From assembly GCF_003173715.1 (NCBI RefSeq), contig NZ_CP029550.1, forward strand, positions 1,550,001-1,614,000: a stretch of DNA of 64,000 nt, written 5' to 3'. Both the position numbers and the translations under genes were made by a program. The notes below the pieces were generated by a model. The model was given only the letters and a program-made list of their open reading frames with translations. It did not search any database and was not told the DNA's origin. Positions 10,640-19,493 of this stretch are shown here, in pieces. Position 1 is the first letter of the stretch. Each line of letters opens with the position of its first letter. The stretch comes from Methylobacterium durans (GTDB taxonomy: Bacteria > Pseudomonadota > Alphaproteobacteria > Rhizobiales > Beijerinckiaceae).

Positions 10640-10695
10640 AAATCAAGCACGAAGTCTTTGAATTAAAACGATTAAAAACTATACTGCCCCATTCA
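10640..10695 (-). promoter_or_regulatory. AT-rich upstream region of the iron-binding-protein gene
   Basis: Between fbpC-like and fbpA-like genes the sequence turns sharply AT-rich. It contains a direct repeat ATTAAAA (10662-10668 and 10671-10677) spaced by two bases. This is where a promoter and an iron-responsive operator (Irr or RirA type) would be expected. I could not match a consensus box with confidence. Confidence 0.3.
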
Positions 10696-10730
10696 ACGTA
10701 GAATTGGCACCGCTCGATTCAGCGGGCAAT

Positions 10731-11837
10731 TTAATCCCGATCCACTTCGAAAATCAGCGGCGAGCCGTGTAACGCGAGAGCGACCGTGTCTCCCGGGCGC
10801 GCCGGCTCGTCGGGACGGACCGCGAGGCTGAACGGGGCGGAGACACCGTCGACCGTGATCTCGAGCGCGGCGCGCGCGCCGAGGTAACTGCGCCGCAGGA
10901 CGCGCCCGGGCGTCCCGCTTCCCGGCTCGGCGAGCCGGATCGCCTCGGGGCGCAGGCAGGCGAGGCGATCCGCACCCTCGGGGGACGCGCCCGCGGCGAG
11001 GAGACCGAACGGGGTGTCCAGGCGCCCGCCCCGGCAACGGGCCGGCATCTCTATGAGATCGCCGAAGAAGCGGGCCGCGAAGCGTGAACGCGGCCGCTCG
11101 TAGAGATCCTCGCCGGTGCCGACCTGCACGATGCTGCCCGCCCGCATCAGCGCGATCCGGTCGCAGAAGGCGAGCGCCTCCTCGGGATCGTGCGTGACGA
11201 GAAGCGTCGTCGTGCCGGTCTCGCGCAGGAGCCCGAACGTGTCGGCCCGCACCCGGTCGCGGGTGCGCCGGTCGAGGTTCGAGAAGGGCTCGTCGAGGAG
11301 GAGGATGCGGGGGCCCGGTGCCAACGCCCGGGCGAGCGCTACCCGCTGACCCTCGCCGCCGGAGAGCGTCGCCGGATAGCTCTCGGCGCGGTGTGCGAGC
11401 CCGACCTGCTCCAACCGGCCCGCAGCGATCGCGCGCGCCTCGGACCGCGGCCGGCCACCGAGGCCGAAGCGCACGTTCTCGCCCACCGTCAGGTGCGGGA
11501 ACAGGGCGTAGTCCTGGAACATCAATCCGATGCCGCGGGCCTCCGGCGGCACGCCGGCGTCGACCGGCCGGCCGTCGAGGCGGACCGTGCCCGCATCCGC
11601 CGATTCGAGGCCCGCCACGACGCGCAGCAAGGTGCTCTTGCCGCAGCCGGAATCGCCAAGCAGCGCGACGATTTCCCCTGCTCGAACCACGAGGGAGACC
11701 TGATCGAGCGCTTGGACCGCGCCGAATCGGCGGCCGATGCCGGCAAGTTCCAGGCGGGGCGGCTCGGGCCGGGCATCGGCGGCGTCTGGAAGGGTCATCG
11801 GCGGGTCCGGTGGCTCGGTCCGGGCTCCATAACGCAT
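10731..11837 (-). CDS. Ferric iron ABC transporter ATP-binding protein (FbpC-like)
   Basis: 368-residue ABC ATPase powering the iron importer. Visible motifs: Walker A GDSGCGKST, Q-loop MFQDYALFPHLTVGENV, signature LSGGEGQRVALARAL, Walker B RILLLDEPF and the H-loop LLVTHDPEEAL. The C-terminal third is a TOBE-type domain, as in FbpC and PotA-like ATPases. The start is uncertain: ATG 11837 or ATG 11798 (MTLPDAADA). First gene of the C-A-B iron cluster and divergent from the MFS gene at 11902. Confidence 0.9.
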   Translation of the reverse strand: MRYGARTEPPDPPMTLPDAADARPEPPRLELAGIGRRFGAVQALDQVSLVVRAGEIVALLGDSGCGKSTLLRVVAGLESADAGTVRLDGRPVDAGVPPEARGIGLMFQDYALFPHLTVGENVRFGLGGRPRSEARAIAAGRLEQVGLAHRAESYPATLSGGEGQRVALARALAPGPRILLLDEPFSNLDRRTRDRVRADTFGLLRETGTTTLLVTHDPEEALAFCDRIALMRAGSIVQVGTGEDLYERPRSRFAARFFGDLIEMPARCRGGRLDTPFGLLAAGASPEGADRLACLRPEAIRLAEPGSGTPGRVLRRSYLGARAALEITVDGVSAPFSLAVRPDEPARPGDTVALALHGSPLIFEVDRD

Positions 11838-11901
11838 GAGTGGCCGGGAGCAACGCGCGCGACGGGGCGACGCGTGCTAGCGTGGCCGCAAGGGGTATCG
11901 G

Positions 11902-13119
11902 ATGGGGCGGTGGCACGAAGGGCCGGTAGCGGAGACGGGAGGCGTGCTCCCGCGCTTCCTCCTGCTCTACGGGCTCCTCTACGCGGCCTATGGCTGCCTG
12001 TCGCCGATCCTGCCGAACTTCCTCGCTGCCCGCGGACTCTCGGCGCGGGAGATCTCGGTCGTGCTCGCGGGCGCGCTGCTCGTGCGCCTCGCCGCCGGCC
12101 CGCTCGCGGGGCGCATCGCCGACCAGCGCGGGACCGGGCGAGGCATCCTCGCCGCGGCGGCTGCGCTGGCAGGCTTCGCCGCCCTCGCGCACCTGCCCGG
12201 TCAGGGCTTCTCCGTCCTCCTCGCCGTTGGGCTTGTCTACGCGCTCGCCACCGCGCCCCTGGCGCCGCTCGCCGACGCCCTCGCGCTCGTCGCCGCCGAG
12301 GACGGCCGCGCGTTCCAGTATGGCTGGGTCCGCGGCGCGGGGGCTGCAGCCTTCATCGGCGCGGCGAGCCTCGCCGGCTGGCTCGTCGCCGGCCACGGCC
12401 TCAGCGCCGCGGTCGCAGCCGGAGGCGCCCTGTTCGGGGCCACCGCCTTCGCGACGCGCCTCGTCCCCGCAGGCGCGCCTGCCGAGGTGGATGCCGGCGC
12501 CTCTGAAGGTCTCTGGCAGGGCTTCTCCACCCTGTTTCGAAATGCTGCCTACCGGCGCATCCTCCTTGTCGCTGCCCTCGTCGTGGGCGCGCACGCCATG
12601 CACGACGCCTTCACGATGATCCTGTGGCGGGAGGCAGGGATCGGCGCGGGGCTCGCCGGCCTGCTCTGGTCCGAGGCGGTGGCGGCCGAGGTTCTGGTGT
12701 TCCTCGTCGCCGGGCCGTGGCTGATCGAGCGGCTGGGGCCCGGCCCCTGCCTCGCCCTCGCCGCCGGGGCCGGGGCCCTGCGCTGGGCCGTCACCGCGCA
12801 GACCGTGGCGCTACCCGCGATCGTCGCGATCCAACTCCTGCACGGGCTCACTTTCGCGCTCCTGCACCTCGCCTGCCTCGATCTGATCGCGGCCAACGTC
12901 GCACCGGGGCTTCGCGCGACGGCGCTGACCCTCTACGGAAGCCTCGGTGTCGGCCTCGCGACCGCGCTGCTGACGCTCGCCTCGGGCAGCCTTTACGCGA
13001 CGTTCGGAGCGCGCGCCTTCTGGGTGATGGCGGTCCTGAGCCTTGCGGCTTTGCCCGTCAGCCTGAGCTTGCGCGCGCAACGAAGCGCGCAAGCGCGCGG
13101 TTCTACGGAACGAAGGTAG
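11902..13119 (+). CDS. MFS transporter (MFS_1-like / 3-phenylpropionate permease type)
   Basis: 405-residue integral membrane protein with about 12 hydrophobic helices. The N-terminal half begins RFLLLYGLLYAAYGCLSPIL and carries a loop 2-3 motif GPLAGRIADQRGTGRG, typical of major facilitator proteins. The pattern most resembles the HcaT/LacY-like MFS_1 group, which exports or imports small organic acids or nucleosides. The substrate cannot be read from sequence. It stands alone between the iron cluster and priA. Confidence 0.8.
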   Translation: MGRWHEGPVAETGGVLPRFLLLYGLLYAAYGCLSPILPNFLAARGLSAREISVVLAGALLVRLAAGPLAGRIADQRGTGRGILAAAAALAGFAALAHLPGQGFSVLLAVGLVYALATAPLAPLADALALVAAEDGRAFQYGWVRGAGAAAFIGAASLAGWLVAGHGLSAAVAAGGALFGATAFATRLVPAGAPAEVDAGASEGLWQGFSTLFRNAAYRRILLVAALVVGAHAMHDAFTMILWREAGIGAGLAGLLWSEAVAAEVLVFLVAGPWLIERLGPGPCLALAAGAGALRWAVTAQTVALPAIVAIQLLHGLTFALLHLACLDLIAANVAPGLRATALTLYGSLGVGLATALLTLASGSLYATFGARAFWVMAVLSLAALPVSLSLRAQRSAQARGSTERR

Positions 13120-13158
13120 GACATATATAGAACATATGGCTGACATGCAGCGGACCCG

Positions 13159-15318
13159 ATGCCCCAGACCGCCGAGATCCTGATCCCGCTCGCCCTCGAC
13201 ACGGCCTACAGCTACGCCGTGCCCGCGGGCCTGAGCCTCACCGAGGGCGACGTCGTGCAGGTGCCACTCGGCCCTCGCGAGACGATCGGCGTGGTCTGGG
13301 GCGTCGCCGAGAGCGCCTCCGGCTCGAACCTGCGGCCGGTGACGGGACGGCTCGACGTGCCGCCCCTGTCCGAGCCCCTGCGCCGCCTCGTCGACTGGCT
13401 CGCCCGCTATACGCTCGCGCCGAAGGGCTCGGCTCTGGCGATGGCACTCCGCCTTCCCGACGAGGCGGCCGCCCGCGAGAGCCTGCGCGTCGGCGTGCGG
13501 GCCTCCGGCCGCCCTCCCGCCCGCGCGACCGCCGCCCGCACGAAGGTGATGGCGGTGGCCCACGACAACGCGTTGCGGGGCAAGACCGCATTGGCGAAGG
13601 AGGCCGGCGTCTCGGTGAGCGTCGTCGACGGGCTCATCGACGACGGCGCCCTGGAGACGGTGGCGCTGGAGCCCGAGCCCGTGGCCCTGCCGCCCGATCC
13701 CGACCACCCTCGGGTGCCGCTCTCGGAGGCGCAAGCGTCCGCCGCTCTGGAATTGCTGCCCCCCGAGGGTGATCCCGGCGCGACGCTCCTCGAAGGCGTC
13801 ACCGGCTCGGGCAAGACGGAAGTCTATTTCGAGGGCGTCGCTGCCTGCGTCCGAGACGGGCGGCAGGCGCTCATCCTGATGCCCGAGATCGCGCTCACCG
13901 CGCAGTTCCTCGATCGCTTCGCCGCCCGCTTCGGCGTGCGCCCGGCGGCGTGGCACTCCGGCATCGGCGGCAAGCGGCGCGAGCGCATCCGCGCGGGCGT
14001 CGCCGCGGGCGAGATCGCGGTCGTGGTCGGCGCTCGGTCCGCCCTGTTCCTGCCGTTCGCGAGGCTCGGCCTCATCGTCGTCGATGAGGAGCATGAGTCC
14101 GCCTACAAGCAGGAGGACGGCGTCCACTACCACGCCCGTGACATGGCCGTGGTGCGCGGCAAGCTCGAGGGCTGCCCGGTGGTGCTCGCCTCCGCGACGC
14201 CCTCCATCGAGACGCGGGTGAATGCGGAGAAGGGCCGCTACCGCCACGTTATCCTGCCCGAACGCTTCGGCGGGCGCCGGCTGCCCGACATCCGGGCGAT
14301 CGATATGCGCCTCGACAAGCCCGAGCGCGGCCGCTTCCTGGCGCCGCCGATGATCGACGCGGTCAAGCACAACCTCGCGGCCGGTGAGCAGACGCTGCTG
14401 TTCCTCAACCGCCGGGGCTACGCGCCCCTCACCCTCTGCCGGGCCTGCGGCCATCGCTACCAGTGCCGCAACTGCTCGACCTGGCTCGTGGAGCATCGCT
14501 TCCGCCGGGCGCTCGTCTGCCATCAGTGCGGCTACGCCGAGCGCAAGCCCGAGGCCTGCTCGGAATGCGGCGCCTTCGATCACCTCACCCCCTGCGGGCC
14601 GGGCGTCGAGCGGATCGCCGAGGAGGTGGCGGAGCTGTTTCCGCAGCAGCGGATCGTCGTCCTGTCGAGCGACTTCCCCGGCGGGGCCGAGCGCCTGCGC
14701 GCCGAATTGCAGACCGTCGCGGACGGCGGCTGCGACATCGTCATCGGCACGCAGCTCGTGGCCAAGGGCCACAATTTCCCGCACCTGACCCTCGTCGGTG
14801 TCCTCGACGCCGATATCGGCCTCACTACCGGTGACCCGCGGGCGGCCGAACGGACCTTCCAGCTGCTGCAGCAGGTCACGGGCCGCGCCGGGCGCGGCGA
14901 GAAGCCGGGCCGGGCGCTGGTCCAGACCTACCAGCCGGACCATCCGGTGATCGCGGCTCTTCTCTCGGGCGATGCGGAGCGCTTCTACGCGGAGGAGATC
15001 GCCGCCCGCGAGGCGGCCGGCCTGCCGCCCTTCGGGCGGCTCGCGGCGCTGATCGTCTCGGCGAACGACCGCGAGGCGGCGGAGGCTCACGGACAGGCGC
15101 TCGCCCGCGCCGCCGATCCGCCCGCAGGCGTCATGGTCCTCGGACCGGCCGAGGCCCCGCTCGCCCTGATCCGCGGCCGCTGGCGCTTCCGCCTGCTCGT
15201 CAAGACCGAGCGCGGGATCGACCTCCAAGTCTACCTGCGGGACTGGCTCGCCCGCGGCCCGAAGGTGCGCGGCAATGTGAAGGTCGCGATCGACGTCGAC
15301 CCGCAGAGCTTTTTGTAG
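13159..15318 (+). CDS. priA: Primosomal protein N' (replication restart helicase)
   Basis: 719-residue superfamily 2 DNA helicase that recognises stalled forks and reloads the replisome. Visible: N-terminal 3'-DNA-binding domain, Walker A GVTGSGKT (213-220), DEEH box (309-312) and paired zinc-binding cysteines in CRACGHRYQCRNC...CHQCG...CSECG (about 425-475). Helicase motifs V/VI appear near GTQLVAKGHNFPHLTLVG and QQVTGRAGRG. Length is usual for alphaproteobacterial PriA. The opposite strand is open over the whole gene, but that is a shadow caused by high GC. Confidence 0.97.
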   Translation: MPQTAEILIPLALDTAYSYAVPAGLSLTEGDVVQVPLGPRETIGVVWGVAESASGSNLRPVTGRLDVPPLSEPLRRLVDWLARYTLAPKGSALAMALRLPDEAAARESLRVGVRASGRPPARATAARTKVMAVAHDNALRGKTALAKEAGVSVSVVDGLIDDGALETVALEPEPVALPPDPDHPRVPLSEAQASAALELLPPEGDPGATLLEGVTGSGKTEVYFEGVAACVRDGRQALILMPEIALTAQFLDRFAARFGVRPAAWHSGIGGKRRERIRAGVAAGEIAVVVGARSALFLPFARLGLIVVDEEHESAYKQEDGVHYHARDMAVVRGKLEGCPVVLASATPSIETRVNAEKGRYRHVILPERFGGRRLPDIRAIDMRLDKPERGRFLAPPMIDAVKHNLAAGEQTLLFLNRRGYAPLTLCRACGHRYQCRNCSTWLVEHRFRRALVCHQCGYAERKPEACSECGAFDHLTPCGPGVERIAEEVAELFPQQRIVVLSSDFPGGAERLRAELQTVADGGCDIVIGTQLVAKGHNFPHLTLVGVLDADIGLTTGDPRAAERTFQLLQQVTGRAGRGEKPGRALVQTYQPDHPVIAALLSGDAERFYAEEIAAREAAGLPPFGRLAALIVSANDREAAEAHGQALARAADPPAGVMVLGPAEAPLALIRGRWRFRLLVKTERGIDLQVYLRDWLARGPKVRGNVKVAIDVDPQSFL

Positions 15319-15370
15319 GAACCTACAGGCTCCGGTCGTCGTCGTCCGACGGCCCAAGAGGAGCGTGCAC

Positions 15371-15733
15371 GTGCTGAGCTACGAGAAGAAGGCGGGATCG
15401 AACGTCGCCGAGATCGTCGTCGACGGAAAGATCAGCGACGAGGAGATGAACGCCGTGATGACGGCGATGAAGGCCGATCTGGAAGGGGGCGGGAAGATAA
15501 AGCTTCTGGAGGATATCCGCAGCTTCCAGGGCATGGAGCCGGCGGCCTTCTTCAAGGATCCGCGCATCGGCCTGTCGATGATGAAAGGCGTGAGCCACGT
15601 CGCCCTGGTGACGGACGCGACGTGGCTGAAGGCGCTCGCGGAGACGTTCAGCTTCGTCTCTCCGGCGCAGATCAAGGTGTTCGAGCGCGCCCGTCTCGAC
15701 GAGGCGCGTTCCTGGCTCGCCGGCGCGGCCTGA
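15371..15733 (+). CDS. SpoIIAA-like / STAS-fold protein
   Basis: A 120-residue soluble protein (MLSYEKKAGSNVAEIVVDGK...) matching the SpoIIAA-like family (PF11964) of lipid- or protein-binding STAS/SEC14-like folds. The family's exact role is unknown. The conserved feel lies in the early EIVVDGKIS strand, LLEDIRSFQGME and the C-terminal FERARLDEARSWL helix. Two GTG codons could start it (15365 and 15371). I prefer 15371 because AAGAGGAG at 15356-15363 is then seven bases away. It follows priA by about 50 bases and may be co-transcribed. Confidence 0.8.
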   Translation: MLSYEKKAGSNVAEIVVDGKISDEEMNAVMTAMKADLEGGGKIKLLEDIRSFQGMEPAAFFKDPRIGLSMMKGVSHVALVTDATWLKALAETFSFVSPAQIKVFERARLDEARSWLAGAA

Positions 15734-15745
15734 GCCGCTCCCGAC

Positions 15746-16138
15746 TCACTCGGCCTGGGCGACCTGCGAGCTGTGGCGGCGGGCCGTCCAGCGGCCCGAA
15801 CAGAGGGCCGAGACCTTCCAGGTGCCGCCGCCCGAGCGGGCCTGGAGACGGCCCGAGATGGCCCCGCTCGCGGTGCCGTTCGAGACGCTGAGGCCGACGG
15901 TGCCGTCCGGCCCGACGCGCCCGCTCATCCGGGCCGCACCGCCGCTGGAGACCAGACGCACCTGCCCCTCCTGAACCGCGACCGCGTAGCTGTAGCGGCT
16001 GTCGCACAGGCCGCTCTCGGTGACGAGCTCGACCGACCAAGTGCCGTTGAAGTTGCCCCCGTCCGCAGCGCGCGGCGACGTGATGGCCGGCGCGCAGAGG
16101 CCGGCGCCGAGCGCAACGATCGTGGCAAGCTTCATCAT
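15746..16138 (-). CDS. Small secreted hypothetical protein
   Basis: 130-residue protein with a clear signal peptide (MMKLATIVALGAGLCAPAI, cleavage near SPRA/ADG) and a mature part rich in Gly, Ser and short beta-strands (NFNGTWSVELVTESGLC, GTVGLSVSNGTASGAISGRL, GGGTWKVSALCSGRW). The cysteines could form disulfides. The GTW...G repeats suggest a small beta-barrel. I do not recognise a named family. Start ATG 16138 has GAAGGGGG upstream; a longer frame from 16288 lacks this and would hide the signal peptide. It converges on the SpoIIAA-like gene. Confidence 0.7.
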   Translation of the reverse strand: MMKLATIVALGAGLCAPAITSPRAADGGNFNGTWSVELVTESGLCDSRYSYAVAVQEGQVRLVSSGGAARMSGRVGPDGTVGLSVSNGTASGAISGRLQARSGGGTWKVSALCSGRWTARRHSSQVAQAE

Positions 16139-16505
16139 GGAACCCCCTTCGGACAGGATCGGGACATGGCCGGACCCGCCGGAGCGGATCGCCTGATCGG
16201 TTTTGGGCCTGTTGCCCGACGCGATGTGAATGAAACCCGAATATTGATCGGAAGCGGCGAGAATATGACCGGCGACGCACCTCGGCACGCGAAGATCTGA
16301 TGGGGATCAGAGCGTAGCTGTACGCGAGATCTCATCGGCCTGCATTTGCGCCTGCTCCGCGCTGCGATGCGGCCTCGCCCGGGAACTGCTACGCTTGCCC
16401 CGTCGTTGCTTAGACCGAATGGACCCCTCTGCGCCGGATATCGGCGCTCCGCGTCGGCCTTGCCGCGCTACGGGCCTCGTCGCCTGAGATCTGGAGAGAG
16501 AAGAT

Positions 16506-16748
16506 ATGCGCCTGATCCTCACCGCCGCCACGCTGCTCGCCGGTCTCTCGGCCGGCACGGCCTCGGCCCAGACCACGATCATCGAGCGCGAGGCGCCGCC
16601 GCGGGCGGTGGTGATCGAACGCGACCCCGTCGTCGTGGAGCGCCGCGTCGTGCCGGTCGAGCGCGAGGGCGGCTGCGAGACGCGCACCGTGACGCGCACC
16701 GAGGAGGACGGCTCGTCCACCACCGTCCGCCGGGAGCGCTGCGAATGA
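16506..16748 (+). CDS. Small secreted protein with repeated VxER motifs
   Basis: 80 residues: signal peptide MRLILTAATLLAGLSAGTAS cleaved near ASA/QTT, then a short charged tail with repeated units (IIERE, VVIERD, VVVERR, VPVERE) and two cysteines near the C-terminus (GGCETR and ERCE). Ribosome site GGAGAGAG lies just upstream of ATG 16506. No recognised family. Such small periplasmic or surface proteins are common in this group and their role is unknown. It converges on the Trm112 gene. Confidence 0.65.
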   Translation: MRLILTAATLLAGLSAGTASAQTTIIEREAPPRAVVIERDPVVVERRVVPVEREGGCETRTVTRTEEDGSSTTVRRERCE

Positions 16749-16793
16749 AGGCGCCCGCAAAGCCGCTCCGAGCGACGCAGCCGGGTCCGCCCG

Positions 16794-17000
16794 TCAATCC
16801 GTCAGCGGACGGGCCTCCTCCGGCAGCATGATCGGGATGCCGTCGCGGATCGGGTAGGCGAGCTTGGCCGAGCGGCTGATCAGTTCCTGGCGGGCGCTGT
16901 CATATTCCAGCGAGCCCTTGGTCAGCGGGCACACCAGGATCTCGAGGAGCTTCGGATCCACCCGGGTCGCCTCGACGGGAGGTGAGAAATCATCGTCCAT
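16794..17000 (-). CDS. Trm112 family protein
   Basis: 68-residue zinc-ribbon-like protein (YcaR/Trm112, PF03966). The pattern [20 protein letters not shown] followed by [18 protein letters not shown] is diagnostic. Bacterial versions often keep only one Cys, as here. Trm112 proteins activate methyltransferases in eukaryotes and archaea; the bacterial role is unclear. I use ATG 17000; a TTG at 17018 would add six residues. It directly follows the LON-domain gene, 21 bases after its stop, and is probably in one operon with it. Confidence 0.88.
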   Translation of the reverse strand: MDDDFSPPVEATRVDPKLLEILVCPLTKGSLEYDSARQELISRSAKLAYPIRDGIPIMLPEEARPLTD

Positions 17001-17021
17001 GGTCGCGTGTCTCGCCAAAGG

Positions 17022-17690
17022 TCACTGCAGGGTCGGTTCGGTCCCTGAACCGCGCACCAACTCCATTTCGGTCACCGCGATCAAGACCTCTGCCCGCGTC
17101 TTGAGGTCGGACGCCTCCAGCATGGCCTGCTTCTCGCGAACGCCGAAGGGGCTCATCATGCAGAGCGCGTTGACGAGGGCCTCGTTCGGCGCCTCCTCGA
17201 TCCCGGCCCAATCGACCTTGAGGTCGTTCGATTCCACGAAGTCGCGCAGCGCCTTCAGCACGCCCTCGCGGTCGACCGCCTCCTCGCCGGCCCGTGCCTC
17301 GAAGTCCGCGGCAAAATCGTCGTAGGAGACTTGGCAGCGACGGTAAGTGTTGGTCGTGGCGAGCTCGCTCTCGACCCGGAAGCGGCTGATCCCCGTGAGC
17401 GAGATCAGGTAGCGTCCGTCGCCGGTCTCGGCGAACTGGGTCACGCGGCCCGCGCAGCCGACCCGATAGAGCCGCGGCGCCATCGGCGAGCCGCCCCCTT
17501 CCGCATCCGGCTGGATCATGCCGATGATCCGGTCGGTGCGCAGCGCGTCGTCCACCATGGCGAGATAGCGCGGCTCGAAGATGTTGAGGGGCATCTGGCC
17601 CCGGGGCAGCAGCAGCGCGCCGGGGAGAGGAAAGATCGGGATCACGGCGGGACAATCCGCCGGGCCCTTGTAGCCCGCATGCGCGCTCAT
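17022..17690 (-). CDS. LON peptidase substrate-binding domain protein
   Basis: 222-residue protein consisting of a stand-alone Lon N-terminal domain (PF02190): VIPIFPLPGALLLPRGQMPLNIFEPRY near residues 16-42 is the classic start. There is no AAA+ or protease domain, so it is not Lon itself. Its function is not established; a protein-quality-control role is an inference from the domain. GGGGGAG precedes ATG 17690. It lies between a thioredoxin-TPR gene and Trm112 on the same strand. Confidence 0.93.
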   Translation of the reverse strand: MSAHAGYKGPADCPAVIPIFPLPGALLLPRGQMPLNIFEPRYLAMVDDALRTDRIIGMIQPDAEGGGSPMAPRLYRVGCAGRVTQFAETGDGRYLISLTGISRFRVESELATTNTYRRCQVSYDDFAADFEARAGEEAVDREGVLKALRDFVESNDLKVDWAGIEEAPNEALVNALCMMSPFGVREKQAMLEASDLKTRAEVLIAVTEMELVRGSGTEPTLQ

Positions 17691-17715
17691 GGCATCTCCC
17701 CCGCCCCGCCGGGCC

Positions 17716-18633
17716 TCAGGCGAACAGCAATGTCGAGAGCTTGCGCCGTCCGCGGATCGTGTCGGCGTCCATCAGTCCCCAGGCCTCGAAGAACTGGAGG
17801 AGCTGCTTGCGCGCGCCACCCTCGTTCCACTCCCGATCGCGCCGGTGGATCTCGATCAGATGGTCGACCGCCTGCGCCCGCTCGCCCCGGGCATTGAGGC
17901 CGAGGGCGAGGTCGAAGCGAGCCTGATGGTCGTCCGGGTTCGCCTCGACCTGACGTTGCAGGCCGGCGAGATCGCCGAGGGACGCGGCCTGCTCGGCAAG
18001 CTCAACCGCGGCGCGGATGCCCGCGAGCGCGAGATCGTTCGCCTTCGCCTCCGGCACCATGGCGAGGACCTGCTTGGCGTTCTCCAACTCGCCCGCGTCC
18101 AGCTGGATCTTGGCCAGGCCCGCGAGCGCCACGACGTTGTCGGGCTCCTGGCCGAGCACGGCCGCGTAGAGCTCGGAGGCGCCCGCGAGGTCTCCCTCGG
18201 CCAAAGCCGTCTCGGCCTCCGTCATCAGCTCCTCGATCTGGGTCGGGCCGGAGGGACCGACGAGGCGCTCGATGAAGGTCTTGATCTGGCTGTCCGGCAC
18301 CGCGCCCATGAAGCCGTCCACGGGCTGGCCGCGCTGGAAGGCGATGACGGCCGGGATCGACTGGATGCCGAGCTGGCCCGCGATCGAGGGGTGCTCGTCG
18401 ATGTTCATCTTGGCGAGCACCACCTTGCCGCCCGCGGCCTTCACGGCCTTCTCGAGGACGGGCGTGAGCTGCTTGCAGGGGCCGCACCAGGGCGCCCAGA
18501 AATCCACGAGAACGGGCCGGTTCATCGACTCGGCGATGACGTCCTGGCGGAAGCTCGCGGTCGTCGTGTCCCTGATCAGGTCGGCGGATCCGTCGCCCGC
18601 GGGGGCGCCGGTCAGGGGGGCGTCGTTCAACAT
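17716..18633 (-). CDS. Thioredoxin-TPR protein (CnoX/YbbN-like chaperedoxin)
   Basis: 305 residues: N-terminal thioredoxin domain with intact WCGPC (Cys50, Cys53; FWAPWCGPCKQLTPVLEKAV), then a C-terminal TPR-like helical region (from about 130) with LAEGDLAGASELYAAVLGQEP and the family's LQRQVEANPDDHQARFDLAL. This is the CnoX/YbbN architecture, a holdase that also protects cysteines of client proteins in the cytoplasm. E. coli CnoX lacks the active CXXC, whereas this one keeps it. Start ATG 18633 has GAGGA five bases upstream; a longer frame from 19092 has no support. Confidence 0.93.
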   Translation of the reverse strand: MLNDAPLTGAPAGDGSADLIRDTTTASFRQDVIAESMNRPVLVDFWAPWCGPCKQLTPVLEKAVKAAGGKVVLAKMNIDEHPSIAGQLGIQSIPAVIAFQRGQPVDGFMGAVPDSQIKTFIERLVGPSGPTQIEELMTEAETALAEGDLAGASELYAAVLGQEPDNVVALAGLAKIQLDAGELENAKQVLAMVPEAKANDLALAGIRAAVELAEQAASLGDLAGLQRQVEANPDDHQARFDLALGLNARGERAQAVDHLIEIHRRDREWNEGGARKQLLQFFEAWGLMDADTIRGRRKLSTLLFA

Positions 18634-18850
18634 CTTGTCCTCGCGGCAACGGCCGATGGTGGAGGCGGGCTGTCCGCGCGACCCGGGTTCGATCGCGGCC
18701 GCTGGGATTCGGCGTCGTGAGATTGCTCTGACGTGACGCGGATCGCGGGCATCCCGCTTCGACACATCCTCTAGGAGAGATCGCGAGGGTTTACATGGGG
18801 CCTGCCCGCTTCCCTGACCACCCCGTCCCGCTTGGTCCGCGCGCTCGTCT

Positions 18851-19336
18851 TCAGGGCTTGCCCGCATCCCCGGCAGATTTGGCGTCCGTGACGAAAGTGC
18901 CCGCGTAATCCTTGCCGCCCGCATGGGCCTCACAGGTGATCGCCGTCTTGCCCGGGCTCGGCGTCGAGAAGCGGCACGAACCGACCGCGGGCGTCGGGGT
19001 CTGGACCACGCCTTCGGGGCCCGACTTGCCGGGGCTGACGAGGTTGATCGGCTGCAGCGGATCGGTCTCCTCCGTGCGATCCTGCTGGGCACCGGTGCCG
19101 CTGAAGGTCAGGTTCTGCCCCTCGCTCGACGCGAAGCCGAAACTCGTTCGGCTTCGCGCCACGTTGTTCAACAGGGTGCCTCGGCAGGTAGCGGTGAGGT
19201 CTTGGCCCGCGATGACGAGCCGTTCGCAGGTGCCCGTCAGGTTCAGCGCGGCCTGGGCACCCGCGGCGGCGACCCAGCCGGCGGACAGGGCCGCCGCGGT
19301 GAGGAGAAGGGGCAGGAGAGGCGTGCGGGTCGTCAT
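18851..19336 (-). CDS. Secreted hypothetical protein
   Basis: 161-residue protein with a signal peptide (MTTRTPLLPLLLTAAALSAG, cleavage near GAQA/ALN). The mature part contains four cysteines (TGTCERL, TATCRGT, GSCRFST, ITCEAHA), probably two disulfides, and alternating short beta-strands. I recognise no named family. ATG 19336 is preferred over GTG 19345. It is divergent from the antiporter gene at 19494 and about 220 bases upstream of the thioredoxin gene. Confidence 0.7.
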   Translation of the reverse strand: MTTRTPLLPLLLTAAALSAGWVAAAGAQAALNLTGTCERLVIAGQDLTATCRGTLLNNVARSRTSFGFASSEGQNLTFSGTGAQQDRTEETDPLQPINLVSPGKSGPEGVVQTPTPAVGSCRFSTPSPGKTAITCEAHAGGKDYAGTFVTDAKSAGDAGKP

Positions 19337-19493
19337 GGTCCGCACATCTATGGCCTGCCCAGGCCGGCGTCGAGGGCTCGCAGCACGGACAGGGCCGTGA
19401 GGAAACTCACGCGGGCAAGCTCGCTCCCGCCGCCGGCCCGGTCTAAGAACGGGTCGCGCTGACGCCTCTCACCAAGGACGACCGACCGGCCCC

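Noticed and set aside
10693..12603. 636-codon frame on the minus strand spanning the ATPase and MFS genes
   Set aside because: It shifts frame relative to the ATPase and runs antisense through the MFS gene; no motif.
12811..15357. Long antisense frame (848 codons) opposite priA
   Set aside because: It lies almost entirely on the opposite strand of a certain priA gene; such frames are common when GC is about 70%. Composition (Arg/Gly/Ala/Asp) is that of a shadow.
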